Assembly (NCBI GenBank): GCA_009792885.1
Contig: WMCF01000025.1
Span: 5,959,227 to 6,023,226, forward strand
DNA: 64,000 nucleotides
Source of the DNA: Eremophila alpestris peregrina
Lineage: Eukaryota > Chordata > Aves > Passeriformes > Alaudidae
Direction of reading: 5' to 3'
A program made the translations under genes and the position numbers. A model generated the notes under the pieces. It was not told where the DNA came from. It saw only the letters and a list, made by a program, of their open reading frames with translations, and ran no database searches. Below, one piece after another: positions 10,849-22,729 of the stretch (positions within the stretch are counted from its first letter, which is position 1; every line of letters begins with the position of its first letter).

Positions 10849-13560
10849 GGCAACCACTCCCCAGCTTACAAATCTCATTTCCTATTCCCTCTCATTTCCT
10901 TTTGTCTCATACATTATTTTTAATGTTTTCTTCTCATTGTAACATACTCTTTCCCTACCATCCTCCACACTACTCAGAGCTCTTCCTATCTAGGGCATTT
11001 ACTTTAACCTTAGCATACGAAAGGGTTGTCCAAAACTTCTTAATTTTTACTTGCAAGTAAAACTTTGTTAATAGCTTGTTTTATTTAAGGACAAGGTCCA
11101 ACAAGAGTGCAGATGTAATGAAAATGCAGATATTCTAGTAAGCATAGCAATTTTATTAAATAATATGCTGCCTTCCCACTCCTTTAAATATTTAAAATCA
11201 TTTTACAACTCCGCATAGTACACAAGCAGAAAGCAATTGGGCAAAAATAGCAGTCATTAACTTTGTAGATGCACTAAGCACAGCAGGTAGTATATAGGAT
11301 TCAAATTCAAACCACCACTTTTCAGAAGCAAAATCTGGAGGGGTTCTACTTTCTGCAGTAGACAGAGGGAATATCATCTGAATGCTCATTAAAATAAAAC
11401 ATAAGGACTGATCCTTATATCTTTATTGCTATGAGTGTTAAAATTTATTTGGAAGTCAGGATAATTATGCATGGGAGGAGAAAAAATCCTTAAGCAAAGC
11501 ATATGAAAAAATTCTAGATTAATGAAAGAAACAAAATATTAGTTAACTTTATTACAGATTCTAATAGATAGTAACCTGACATTTGCAAATGTGTGAGTAT
11601 GGTTGTAGAAGTCCATAAAAGTTATCTGGTACTTTTCAGTATGCAGAAGTGCAGTATGTAGTAATCCAATATTGCCTTTAACATGTTTGATATCTCTTGG
11701 GGAAAAGGTACTTAGGTCATATTTGTAACAGAACATAAAGAAAAGTTTGCTATTGATTGGTCTCACTGGCTATGCACTCTGCCTTTGCTATGTTAATTAC
11801 AGCCACCTTCCCTTTCCACCTTCTCCATAAAGGTCAAAAGTTAAATTCCTGTCCAACAGTTGCAAACTGCAAATAGACCCCGCTGCCAACCAAGAAATAA
11901 TTTTCTGTGGAGGCTAAGTTCAAGTCCCTTGTACCAGCAGGTGTGACTGCAGTGCAAATCACAAAAGCTGCTCCCAGAAACCACAGGATTTTTGGCATAA
12001 GTAGAGTGACTCCACATAGTTGCAGATTCAGCGGTCCCATTCTTAATATCACTGCATCCAGGATACAGAACCTCCCAAGTTCCCCAGGTTTGTTTCTTTA
12101 CTGAATGAGAAAACCAAGCAGGTTTTACTGCATTTCATATTCCTTGATCTCATGTAATTTCCATATGAGTAGATTTAAAAGCAACCACCACTGAAAATTT
12201 GTATCCAGTGGGAAAGTAATCATGGCAATGTTAATGAGACAGTACAAACTGGACCACAGGCACAGGTCAGTGCTTTACAGAGGTGTACATGCCATTCAGA
12301 AGAGACTTTTGCAAAGCATTTCGAGACTTCTCCTTTAGGTCTGTGAGTCCCTCCTGTCCCCAGACACAGGAAGAATGCTGTGTTTTGCAGTGCTACTTCA
12401 ACTGGTCAAAAGATTATCTACTACCCTAGGCTGAAATAGAATGTGGGAAAGGGCAGGTTACCTTAAAGCTGCTTGGCTATACAGGGAGTTAAAAAAATGT
12501 GTTGACTATCCATCTTTGGAAACCATCCTGATAACAAGCCCTTTGTAGTGTCCTCGGTTATATATGAACAGTTGCTGGTTTCAATCTTCAGCTTTGTAGA
12601 CAGTTTTCACAAGGAAAATAAAAGCAACACAAAACACTTCACTTGCTTGCAGCCTCAATAAAAGGGCAAGGATTAAAGACAGAAAAAACTGAACTAACTT
12701 TCTTGTTGCAAAGGTGTCATGGCTACATACGAGCAACAGGATGATGGAGAGTCAGTGTAAGAAAGTTAACTCATCCTTATCCCATATCTGCAGAAACAAC
12801 CATCTCAAGGAAAACACTGAAGGACTTCCATGTGCAGGGACTTCAACCATTCCTCTTGGGCGAGCACTTCATTTTCTTTAGTGAGTTTTGCAATTAAGTA
12901 GCAACAAGCCATTTGCTAGGGCATCCTACAGTAGCCTTCACTAAGTCAGGTCTTTCCATCTATATCAAGCAGGATGATATATTTCAAAGTCAAAAGGAAA
13001 AACACATTAGGTAACATGATGGCAACTGTAACCCTTCTGGATATATTGCACCATAAATACTAGGAACCACTACAGTAGAGCTTTTATCAAATCCTGGCCC
13101 TGAATGTAAGAGACTGAGGCTTCCACAAATCAGAAAAACAATAAAATAAATCAATCTTCCTGATGTCATATTATTGCAAGTTGCCTTCCCTAAAGAACAC
13201 AAGATAGTCAATAGTTGGTGTGACATATGGACCAGCCACTGCTGCAGCTGTAAGACATACAGTCATTTCAGGTTAATCAATGTGAAGGGAATAAAATACT
13301 TAAATCTTTGATCCTGTTATTCAAAGCTCCTGTTTTGCAGACTACTAAAATATATATGGCTAATTTGGAATTCAGATAGCCTTCACCAGCAGCCCTTCTA
13401 TGCTTAAAAGTAGGCATGTATTTAAATGCCTTACAGAAATGGAACTTAAAAGGGGAAATGGGCTAATAAAGATTCAGGAATCTGAGCTGAAACCCAACCA
13501 ATTTTAAATTCACTCAGGGATGGTGCTTTTCATGTTAGAAGAAGGAAGGCACCTACTGTT

Positions 13561-13760
13561 CGTCTTTGCTACTTTATAAACAATCACACTTGCTCTGTTG
13601 ACACCGGCATCCCATAATTATTTCCCTTATCTAATTAAGGCTGCAGCTGAAATTCCCCTCATAAATCTTCCCCAAACAATTCAATTGGTTTTACTTACCT
13701 CCACTACAATTAGCTGAGTGTGCATTTTCAAATCCTGTTTCTTCCACTCATTCAAATGCG
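13561..13760. promoter_or_regulatory. candidate enhancer-like motif cluster
   Basis: Within 35 bases lie TAATTA (13615-13620), a GATA-type TTATCT (13626-13631) fused to a second TAATTA (13632-13637), and CAGCTG (13644-13649). These are homeodomain, GATA and E-box words. ACAATTAGCTG follows near 13705. Such packing is typical of conserved developmental enhancers, but each word is common in AT-rich DNA. There is no conservation data here, so this is a weak call. Confidence 0.2.
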
Positions 13761-14075
13761 GGGTCTCGTGCTGACTTCGAAATTGATTTTCAAAGAAAAT
13801 GTTCTTTAGTGAGCACCTCAGCTTCCATCAACAGGTGGGACAGGATGTGAATCTGTGAGACAAAGCCTGTAACCAAGGGCACAGAATGGTAGTGATATAA
13901 CTAAAAAAAGCAAGAGGGAAAGCTAGTACCTCCTCCTGTATGAGAACTGTGTGGTTGTAACCGGCTGCCTCCATGGCCAGGGAAGAACTTACTGCCAAAG
14001 AAGGCTTAGAAATGGGTGTTGTATGTACATGTGTGTTGCCTGAAACAGAATTGCTTCTGCATATTGCAGGCTATG

Positions 14076-14092
14076 AAAAATAAATAAATAAA
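14076..14092. repeat. (AAAT)n microsatellite
   Basis: GAAAAATAAATAAATAAAG gives three to four AAAT units. It contains overlapping AATAAA hexamers, but nothing else suggests a real polyadenylation site. Confidence 0.7.
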
Positions 14093-17000
14093 GTTTTGGC
14101 CTAGAAGCTGAAAACCATCATCTTTGTCTAACCATATCTAAATTCATAGCAGCTGTTGTACCACATCAGATCAACCACTCTTCAAATTGCTGGCATAATA
14201 CCAAAATGCGATCCAAAGCACACTGAACCTAGTCTGTTATTTTGGTGCAAAACTGGGGAAAAAACTACAACTTTTTCATAAACATCACTTAGCACAGATT
14301 CCAAAGACAATGCTTTTGGGAAGGTCCAAGTGAAGTTTTGTTTAATATAAAGCAAACTCCAAAATTGTAGGAGTCTATGGAAAAGTAAAAAAAACTTCTG
14401 TTTTATTTAAAGGAGCCAGATAGAATTGAGAGGGAGGAAGAAATAACTTTTGTAAATTTATATTTAGAAAAAAATATTTATAGAGTAAAAAAATGCATGA
14501 GGTCAGATGATATTGATTTAAGTGCTTTTAAAAGCAGACCTCAGCTGAAGGGACAGATTAAGTAAAGGGACATATACTGCAGCACTAAAATTTTATATAT
14601 GTTGCTGTACCAAATGTAGTGTCACTGGCTGATTTTTATGAATTTAATAATAGAGTAAGAACGCAGCTGCTTGAAAGAGTCTCCAACCCAACAAAGAGAA
14701 TGAAGGGGTGCTGAGATAAACACCGAATCCTGTGTTTCACTGACAGCTCCTCCTGCTTTCAGGCACCACTGCAGCTGTGCTGACACTAACCCCTATGAGT
14801 AGGAAGATTTTGAATTTTTTCACTCTGTTTCAAGCAGGGAAAGTTAAATAGACAAGAGAGGGTCTTATCATGCCTTCAAAATATAAAAAAGAGAGGGAGA
14901 TATTTTTACTTCGCTTAAAAAAATGAGGTAAACTAAAAGAGCTTTTTAAAGGGATGGTACTAATTCCAAATAAGCCTTACAAAATATGTTCTTTTTCAAA
15001 GAGAAAAAGCTGGAAAAGTAGCTGTTGCTAGCAGTAATTCCCACTTCATTATGTTCCCACTGATGTTGAGTCATCTTTACCTGGAGTGAGGTTATGCTCT
15101 CATTGAAGAATCAGGAAGGGTTGACCAGAGAGCAAAGTGCTTTGTGTTGGGCTACAGCACATCTTCTAGTCTTCAATTCTTTCAGCATTTTGCTCCAGTG
15201 GCTATATTTCCTTGATTTTTATTATTATTTTTCTTTCAGATTTTGAATTGGCTAGTCTTTGACTTCCTTCTTTTTTTCCTTTCTTCATTGGCTAAAAAGA
15301 AGAAACAAAGTCAGATGGTTCTGTCTTTGAAAAATTCTTGTTTTGTGAACCTGTAGTTCTGCAAAAATTTGTTTTATTTATAAGGGATGTCATGCTGTTT
15401 GAATATCTCAAGCAATTACATAAATTTTGAACACAAATGCAATTATTTGTATTTTAATCAGTGACTGCTCTTTTTAAAATTACTTTAAATGTATGTTATG
15501 GGTTAATGCCAAAGTATTTTTCCTCTGATAAAAGGAATTTTGTCAACATTGAAATGCCTAGGGGCTTTTCAAATCTGATACGACCAAGCCTTTAAATATT
15601 CATTGAGGGTGAATATTGTAATAGGGAAAAGGAGTGAATGTATTCCCTGAAAGATCACAGAAACACAGAACAGGAGAGGAAAAGGTTACACTAGCAACTA
15701 TAAAAGACTTCACTGTGGCCACTGTGGCAGAGAGCTTGTATCTGGTTTTGGAGTGCACAGTTCAAGAAAGGATTTTAAAGAAAAGAAACAAACATGCATA
15801 CATTAAAATATTGTATTAATTGGTAAATTGATCCATACTGACAAATTCAAGTGGTCAAATATCAGATGCATGTGGGAAAACGTAGGTAGTGAAACAAAGA
15901 AAATCCAAAAGGGGAACATAAAATAAAAGTTCTAGCTCAAGAGGTTCTTTTTATGAATTTAACAATATAGAGAAGCAAGACCATATGTAATGTAACTCAA
16001 TAAACATACAGGTTATGATAATTAATCTTAAATATTATTGAGATTGTAGTGAATCCTTTGACTGGCAGGTTTTTCCACCAAGATTGTAAATGTTTACTGT
16101 TACTTCTGTTCTGCTTCATGGAGTGTCCTCTGGCTCTTTGTGGTATCTGTTGTTTTGAATATTGTTCTTTAAATAATGTTAGTTTCAAAAAGCCTAAACT
16201 GGAAGCATTTCAGGTGAATTGGTTTTCAGTATATGTTTTTCAAGAAATCTCTGTGTTTTTGACTTGAATTCTTTGTATTTACAAAGTAAAATTGCTGAAA
16301 ATTTTAAACTTCCTGTGAAAATAGAGTGTTGGGTTCCCTGGTTTTGATAAGCCCTTTGAAGGAAATACCCATTAAAATCTGTATACTCAAGACATTTTGG
16401 AATACAGATTTTTAGAATCAAAGTGAAGCATTCATCTATTAAATATTCAAATAATGTATCCTCTCTTCACTTGTGTTGCATTTATTGGTGTTCTGGCACT
16501 TACAACAGTAGTTTCAGGTATGTTTGCACTATACCTACAGCTTTATGATGCTGGATCTGTTGGACTTAAAAGATATTCTTATTTATTCGTGATATAACTT
16601 TGAACATATCTATTGTATTTGCAAGGATTAATGGTGGGAAGCCTTTTTTTCAGTCCTCAACACATACAAATATTTTTCTGCTGAATACATAATCTCAGCC
16701 TATAATTATTGTGGGGAATCTCCTTTTTGGGGGGTCCTCTCTTACTTCACCATAGAAATCTTGGCACTTTCTCTTTTGTTTATTTTAGAGATTTCTATCA
16801 TGTCAGCAGATTCTGTGATTTTCTAAAAAATTATTTAATCATATGCTTTCTGCTCACCTCATCCCTTTATTTGCTCCCTAGTTTATGTGCTGGAGTTCAG
16901 AGGCTTATTCCATATTTGTTGTCCATACAACCACTACATCTTACCAGACTGTGTTGCTCCTTGTTGAAATAGTTTCTTCCACAACAAGATATGCACCTAC

Positions 17001-17932
17001 AGTAACACCAACCCAGATTCTCCCAACCCAAGCTGAACTCTTGATTTTCATCTGATTCCCAGATCCAGATGCTCCTTGGAGAAAATTTAGGTTAGATTCC
17101 ATACTGTTGAGTTTGGTTATATTTAGGTTTCAAGTTCAATTTATAAAAGCAATTTATATTCCAAATAATATTTGAGTCTTGTTATATTTTACACTGATTT
17201 TCCTGCTACTCCCTTTCCAGTCATTCAGGTGCAAATCTCTGTGGGTTTGCCTGTTTAGGGCAGAATGCAACAGAAGGGGCAAAACAGCTGTTCCCTCTCA
17301 ATTACTTGCTATCCAAGTAGAAGTTTATTCCTCTTCTGTTTAAAAGCCTTTGAATGAGCTGATAGAGAAGCCTTCTGGAAAAGAGATCTGCACCCCCTCT
17401 GAGATGTACAGAAATACTCCCTTAGCTCTATGTGAGTTTTGATTTAAGCACTTACAAGAGGAAAATGGAGTTAAATGAAAGGAGCTCAAAGAAACCACAG
17501 CTGAGTTTTCAGGAGCAATTGGTCCTACTGTTAGAATATGGAGTATTATGCTCTGAATAAGGATGTTATGCAACATAAAACAGGACACAGAGAGGGCAGA
17601 AAACTCATTGTCCAGTTTTAAAAATGAGCAACAGTGCTACAGTGTGGTGTTCCAGTGACTGAATGAGCTTCTTTGCCAGTGATGCAGGCAGTCAAGGAAG
17701 GAGCTGGATCTGGCTGCAATACTGCCAGCTCCAAATCCTTCAGTAATGAGACACAGGCTGTTGCTTGTGTATCAACTGAAATTCTAGAAAGACTATCAAT
17801 ATGGGAAGAGATTCCTTTCTTTTGAGCAGGATTTCAAGGTTATGAAATCAATTTAATTCCAATTCAATTTTAAATTCTGAAATGAAAAAAGGAAAAATAT
17901 TTAAAAAGAAGGGTATATGACAATGAGAATTT

Positions 17933-17957
17933 GGTGGAGGGGGAGGAGGGGGGAGTG
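17933..17957 (+). repeat. G-rich purine tract
   Basis: Runs of two, five, two and six G are separated by single A or T. It could form a two-tetrad G-quadruplex on the plus strand, but it lacks the four runs of three G needed for a standard three-tetrad motif. Confidence 0.6.
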
Positions 17958-19922
17958 TTACTGCTTTTTCCTAATTATACCTATGGCACCATCAGGAACT
18001 TTAAATACCCCAAGATCATGAAGCAGGGCTGTTGTAATGCATTGATGCACAGCACTTAAAATGGACAATTAACATTTTTCTTAGTAAGACTTTTCTGTCA
18101 TGTATATTATGTGCAATAAGTCCATTGAGTGGGTGAAACTATAACAATGGTCTGGCTCAGTTCAAACCACCACTGTAATTGCAGATTTTGCTTTCGGGTT
18201 GCAGGATCAGCCCCTATTCTCTGACAATTGTCCGAATTATGCCTTTAAAAAATCAGAGTCCATAAATGGAAACAACAATTCCACATATCTTTAGGGCTTT
18301 TACATTTTCATTTTGTTTTTTTCAGAAATTCTATCCTTTTTTCAAAATACTTGTGCCCTATTAAGCTGATAATCTGAAGAGGGTCAAAAACATCAAAAAC
18401 ATCAAGAAAGGGCAAAATACTTCAGATAATATAAACATACTTTTTTTCTCTCTTGCCTCAGTGTCATTGTATTCAAAAACTCTCCTGATTACTTAGTACA
18501 AATAACATTTTATAAGCTGCTAGAAAAATAAGCCAGTCTAAACAAATTGGATATTTCAAAGATATCATTTTGTAAGCAAAGTAGAAAGGTTTTCTTGGAA
18601 CTTGTGATACTAATAACAAATGCTGTTTCTTGCACAGCAATTAAGTATTTTCCCAGTGAAAATACTGCAGCTACTCAGAGCTGTTGCAGATTATTTTTAG
18701 TTCTCTCAGACCTCTGTAAATATGTATAAAACGTAAAGGCAGTCAAGCAGTGACACCCAGTGGTTTCAGAATTCTCTTTTCAGTCTCTATTGCAGAGAAG
18801 TCTTTTGTTTATCTCTTGGTTTCAAATCCAGTGTTACTCAAAATGGGTAAAAGAGGTAGTCAGAAACCAGTAGTGATCCATGGTTATCCAGATTTCTCCA
18901 CCTCACTAGGCAACTCTAGATCAAATGATTTAACTACCACTAGTATGGATATTAGTCAGGTCCATGTATTCAATGAGTTACTCAATAAATGCATAGAAAT
19001 AAACTCTGCAAATAAGCAATTAAGTTAGCCATTGAACAATCAAGGGTACAAAATTCTTAGCTTTAAATCCTTTAACTGTCAGAAAGAAAGAGCATTTTTA
19101 TTCATTTTTAAAGCCTTTCATGAATGGAAAACAATATTCTATTGAAAAATTCTATTAATATTTATGATATTAGGAAAAATAAATAGGAGGTGATGTTAGT
19201 ACTGGCTTTGGGATGACAGCTTGACATTCTCAAAGTTGCCTGGAATTTAAACTGCAAAGTAAATCAAAATTCTGCCAAAAGAAGTTCTCCTATTAAACAT
19301 GACTGAACTACAATTTCCTCAGAGGCATATCTCGAAAAGAAATTGTCTGCCATCATAAGGAGTGAATGCAAGTCTCATTTTCCAACTGCTGTCTCAGAGA
19401 TAAAAAAATATGACATTTTTGAGTTTTAAATCAATAACTTGGCTTTATCAAAACAAGCAAAACATCTTAGTCACAGAGTAGTGATGACCATAAAAACAAA
19501 TCAGATCACCCAGCCTTTTAAAATGTTCCAACAGCCATTCTCAAGGTATGTCTCTGCCAACCTTGCAGATGCCACAGAAGAAGAACCTTACCACAACTCC
19601 TTCTTTTGCTTCTCTACCAGCTCAGTGTAACCAGTTGGGTGTATGGGAATAAAGAGAGCATAAAAATGCATTCTAGCTATTTCAGCATAAAGGCTCTATG
19701 AGCTAACATAAGTTTTATTAACTGAGTTCAGGAAAAAGATGTGGAAGTCCATGTCCATCACTCTGATACATCTCAGCATTCCCTCAGGTTGTGGTTGACT
19801 GCCCACTGCAGAAGACAATGCAAGACAGTCATGCAACCCATCATTCCTGAAAATACTGATAAATGTCTATTTCAGTGGAAATTCTCTAAGCAGCAGCCAT
19901 GATCAATAGCCTGTACTCCCAC

Positions 19923-19975
19923 AACAATGGGAGGGTGTAGTGGCATCAACTTAGAAATTCATAACAACTCCCAAG
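19923..19975 (+). repeat. direct repeat, copy A (partner at 20864-20917)
   Basis: The 53 bases starting AACAATGGGAGGG and ending CAACTCCCAAG recur in the same orientation about 940 bases downstream with only a few differences. Shared core words are ACTTAGAAATTC and AACAACTCCCAAG. Flanking sequence on either side is not shared. This is either a dispersed repeat fragment present twice or a local duplication. Confidence 0.75.
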
Positions 19976-20318
19976 CCAAGGTGTTGCTGGAGATCCAGCC
20001 AGACCCTACGTGGCTGTGCATAGAAACAGCAACAGATGAAGAAAGGAAGTCAGAGAGCTGTTCCTCTGGAAAAGCAGGAGACTGCAGTTCTGCCAGGAAG
20101 AGCTGGCTTTCAGCTCCAAGGTCCCCCCCCACAACTGCTTCATTCAGACTTCTTTTCAAAATTGGACAGTAAACAATTTTAAATACATAAAAGAAGGAAA
20201 AATAGTAGAAGAACTCGGGCTTTTTAGGTAACAGCTCCAAGGTCAGAGATGGTTCAGGCTAAAGAAACTGCTTGTTGACTGCACTCTTCTTTCTCCTTTA
20301 CTCTTCTGACAGCTAAAG

Positions 20319-20685
20319 GCCAAGGGATCTGGGCTATTTAGCATGGAGAAGACTGAGGGAGGACATTATCGATGTATCTAAGTATCTGAAGGGAGGGAGG
20401 AGCCAGGCTCTGCTTGGTGGTGACAAGCTGTAGGATGAAAAACAACAGACAGAAACAGACTGGAAGTTCCACCTGAATATGAGGAAGAACTTCTTTACTG
20501 TTCAGGTAACTGAGCACTGAACAGATTGCCAAGGAAGGTTGTGGAGTCTCTGTCTCTGGAGATGTTCAAAAGCTCTTTGGACACAATCCTGAATAACATG
20601 CTCTAAGGAACCCTGCTTGAGCATGAGTCTTGCATAGTTGATCTTCAGCAGTCCCTTCCAATCTTACCCATTTTTTGACACTGTG
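20319..20685 (+). mobile_element. CR1 LINE 3' fragment
   Basis: The fragment starts in CCAAGGGATCTGGGCTATTT, corresponding to the CR1 block ending in GGGCTGTTTAGCCTGGAGAA. It continues through GAGGAAGAACTTCTTTACTG and GTTGTGGAGTCTCTGTCTCT, with a tail of CAGTCCCTTCCAATCTTACC. The 'gagtctc...ctctggagatgttcaaaa' wording marks a CR1 subfamily different from those at 22.4 and 10.5 kb. It is diverged, non-coding and 5'-truncated as usual for CR1. Confidence 0.88.
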
Positions 20686-20689
20686 AAAT

Positions 20690-20863
20690 GGCAGAAGAGA
20701 TTGGATTGTCTTTCTGTATGAAGGTTTTGGTACCTGGGGAGCTGTAGGCGAGAATACACCAAAAGCTTGCCCCATGTTGGACAGAGCCAGGACCAACTGG
20801 CTCCAAGACAGATCCACCACTGGCCAAAGCTGAGCCCAGAAGCAACTTTGGTGGCATCTGGAT
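20690..20863 (+). mobile_element. probable avian ERV LTR fragment
   Basis: GGACAGAGCCAGGACCAACT, then GGCTCCAAGACAGATCC, CACTGGCCAAAGCTGAGCCC and GGTGGCATCTGGATAACA, resemble from memory the middle of the common bird LTR whose terminus is at 8316. In the intact LTR this part lies just before a TATA-like ATAACATATTTAAG. Here the sequence changes right after GGATAACA into repeat copy B. The part before about 20755 is poorly matched. Confidence 0.45.
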
Positions 20864-20917
20864 AACAATGGGAGGGAGTAGTTACATCTACTTAGAAATT
20901 CGTTAACAACTCCCAAG
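20864..20917 (+). repeat. direct repeat, copy B (partner at 19923-19975)
   Basis: This second copy begins AACAATGGGAGGGAGTAG directly at the end of the LTR-like piece and ends AACAACTCCCAAG. It differs from copy A by a handful of substitutions and one inserted base after GAAATTC. Its abrupt left junction with the LTR-like text may mean that both copies are themselves LTR sequence. Confidence 0.75.
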
Positions 20918-22408
20918 ATGGAGGTCTGAATAAAAGAGACATTTTAGAGGTTTTTCCCAGGACATTTCACCCAATTTTTCTTCTTTAAAATATATACAGT
21001 GAAGTATTTCCTTTGGACAACAGATGCTGCTATGGCTTGTTTTATACTGAGGCACCAGCTGTCCCTTATGTTCCAAAAACAATTCCAAACCTGCTGGCAC
21101 AGGACTTACTTTTATACAATGTTAAGTCGTTCCAAGTGGGCAACTCTTCCTGTTAAAGTTTTTCCTCTTTTTAATAGACACTATTTTTTATTGTTATAAT
21201 TACCTGTAGTGACTGCATATTTGGAGTAATAAGCCATATGAGACAACTACAAGTGATGACCAAACAGAGCATGGAGCAAAGAGAGAAGTAGGTATTTCTG
21301 TAATTGTATCTACATTCACAACTGTATTAATTCTACAAAGGTGGGAATTGTTGTGCAAAGACTGCTTTTAGGGAAAATCAGTTCACTTTAGAGGAAGTGA
21401 AAGCTTTTCCCCATGTTCAGGAGTGCCCTTCTGCCAGACTAGTAAGAGAGAACTTGTGACCTTGTAAGCAAAGCATCAGTGCCCTCTGCCTAAATCTTCA
21501 TGAACAAACCTCGGAGAAGACTTCACAGAGACATTTGATTGATCCCATCTCTCATTGCTAACCCACCCCCTGCCCCAATATAATTTATCTAACACAACCA
21601 TTTGTGTGAGCTCAGTTATCAAACAGCAAGAGCTCGGGACCCTTCACAATATCTATACTAGCATAATCCACAGCAACAGCCAAGTACCTGGAACTCTCAA
21701 ATGTTTATTCACAGTCTGATCACTCCATGAGTATGTACCTCAAAAGCCAGGTCCTTATCTAGAGGTAGGTAAAAATCTCCCCAAACCAAAGTTCATAATT
21801 GTGTCTCTTTTGTAGTTCAAAACATCTTTATGTGTATGCAGCTGTTCTAGAAAAGACAGTTTTGTAACATTTTTGGCTATCAAACTTGTTCCTATCAGAC
21901 AGTTCATGGTGGTATTTCAGGAGTTTCTCAAGTGACTTGGTTTTTTCCCCATCAAAAAACTTTGCTTTCAAATGGAGAGAATGTATTTTCTCTAGGGAGG
22001 AAACCAGGGAAATACCAACAAAGCAGACACTAATAACTAAGAAGTCAATATTACTGGTGCACATTTTTCTATAACACCTGGGCACAAATGTAGGATGGAA
22101 ATGCAGATGTTTATTTCAACAAAACACAGCCCAGCAAACATATGATCCTGATCTGCACCACTGTCTAATGGAAATGACTTGGAAATAGTGTTATGAAAAA
22201 GACTGTAAATAGACAGGAAGCCATAGAATTGGCAAAGTATAAAACCAGCCATAATCACCAGAATTCCTCCTGCTCAAACCCAGGCTGCACTTTACCGATT
22301 TCATTTGATGTCTTCGCAGGTTACAACATGAAATGCTGTCACTGAAAAAATTCAACAAGCTAAAGATACAGTTAAGACCATTTATCTGAGTTTTCATGAG
22401 AAAGCTTA
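20918..22408. other. non-coding stretch, nothing recognised
   Basis: It holds only short, unrelated open frames on both strands and no CR1 or LTR text. It separates the 20 kb composite from the next CR1 copy. Confidence 0.6.
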
Positions 22409-22729
22409 GACATGACTTAACTGCAGCCTTCCAGTACCTGAAGGGAGCCTACAGGAAAGCCAGAAAGGGACTTCTTACAGAAGCATGTAGGGACAGGACA
22501 AAGGGGAATGAGTTCAAACTAAGAGTAGCTTTAGATAAGTTATACAGAAGAAATTCTTCACTGTGAAGCTGGTGAGGCACTGGAACAGGTTTCCCAGAAA
22601 GGTTTTGAATGCCCCACCCCTGGAAATAATCAAAGCCAGGTTGAATGGAGCTCAGAGCAACATGGTCTGTCCAGGGGGTAGGAATGAGATGATCTTTAAG
22701 ATCCCTTCCAGACCATTCATGATTCATGA
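22409..22729 (+). mobile_element. CR1 LINE 3' fragment
   Basis: It follows the CR1 3' end in order: ACTGCAGCCTTCCAGTACCT, GGGACTTCTTACAGAAGCAT, then GGCACTGGAACAGGTTTCCC and GAATGCCCCACCCCTGG. It ends GATCTTTAAGATCCCTTCCA with a degenerate tail GATTCATGA. It belongs to the same broad subfamily as the 3' end at 10.5-10.85 kb, is 5'-truncated and has no intact frame. Confidence 0.92.

Larger units (their letters stand above)
10849..20318. other. 9.5 kb non-coding stretch, no gene seen
   Basis: No CR1 fragment, LTR or coding exon was recognised over nearly 9.5 kb, apart from a 53-bp segment at 19923-19975 that recurs at 20.9 kb. Small items are an AAAT microsatellite at 14076-14092, a G-rich tract at 17933-17957 and a cluster of transcription-factor-like words at 13561-13760. 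Base use is AT-rich throughout. Freedom from recognisable repeats over this length fits old single-copy intron or intergenic DNA. Confidence 0.6.
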
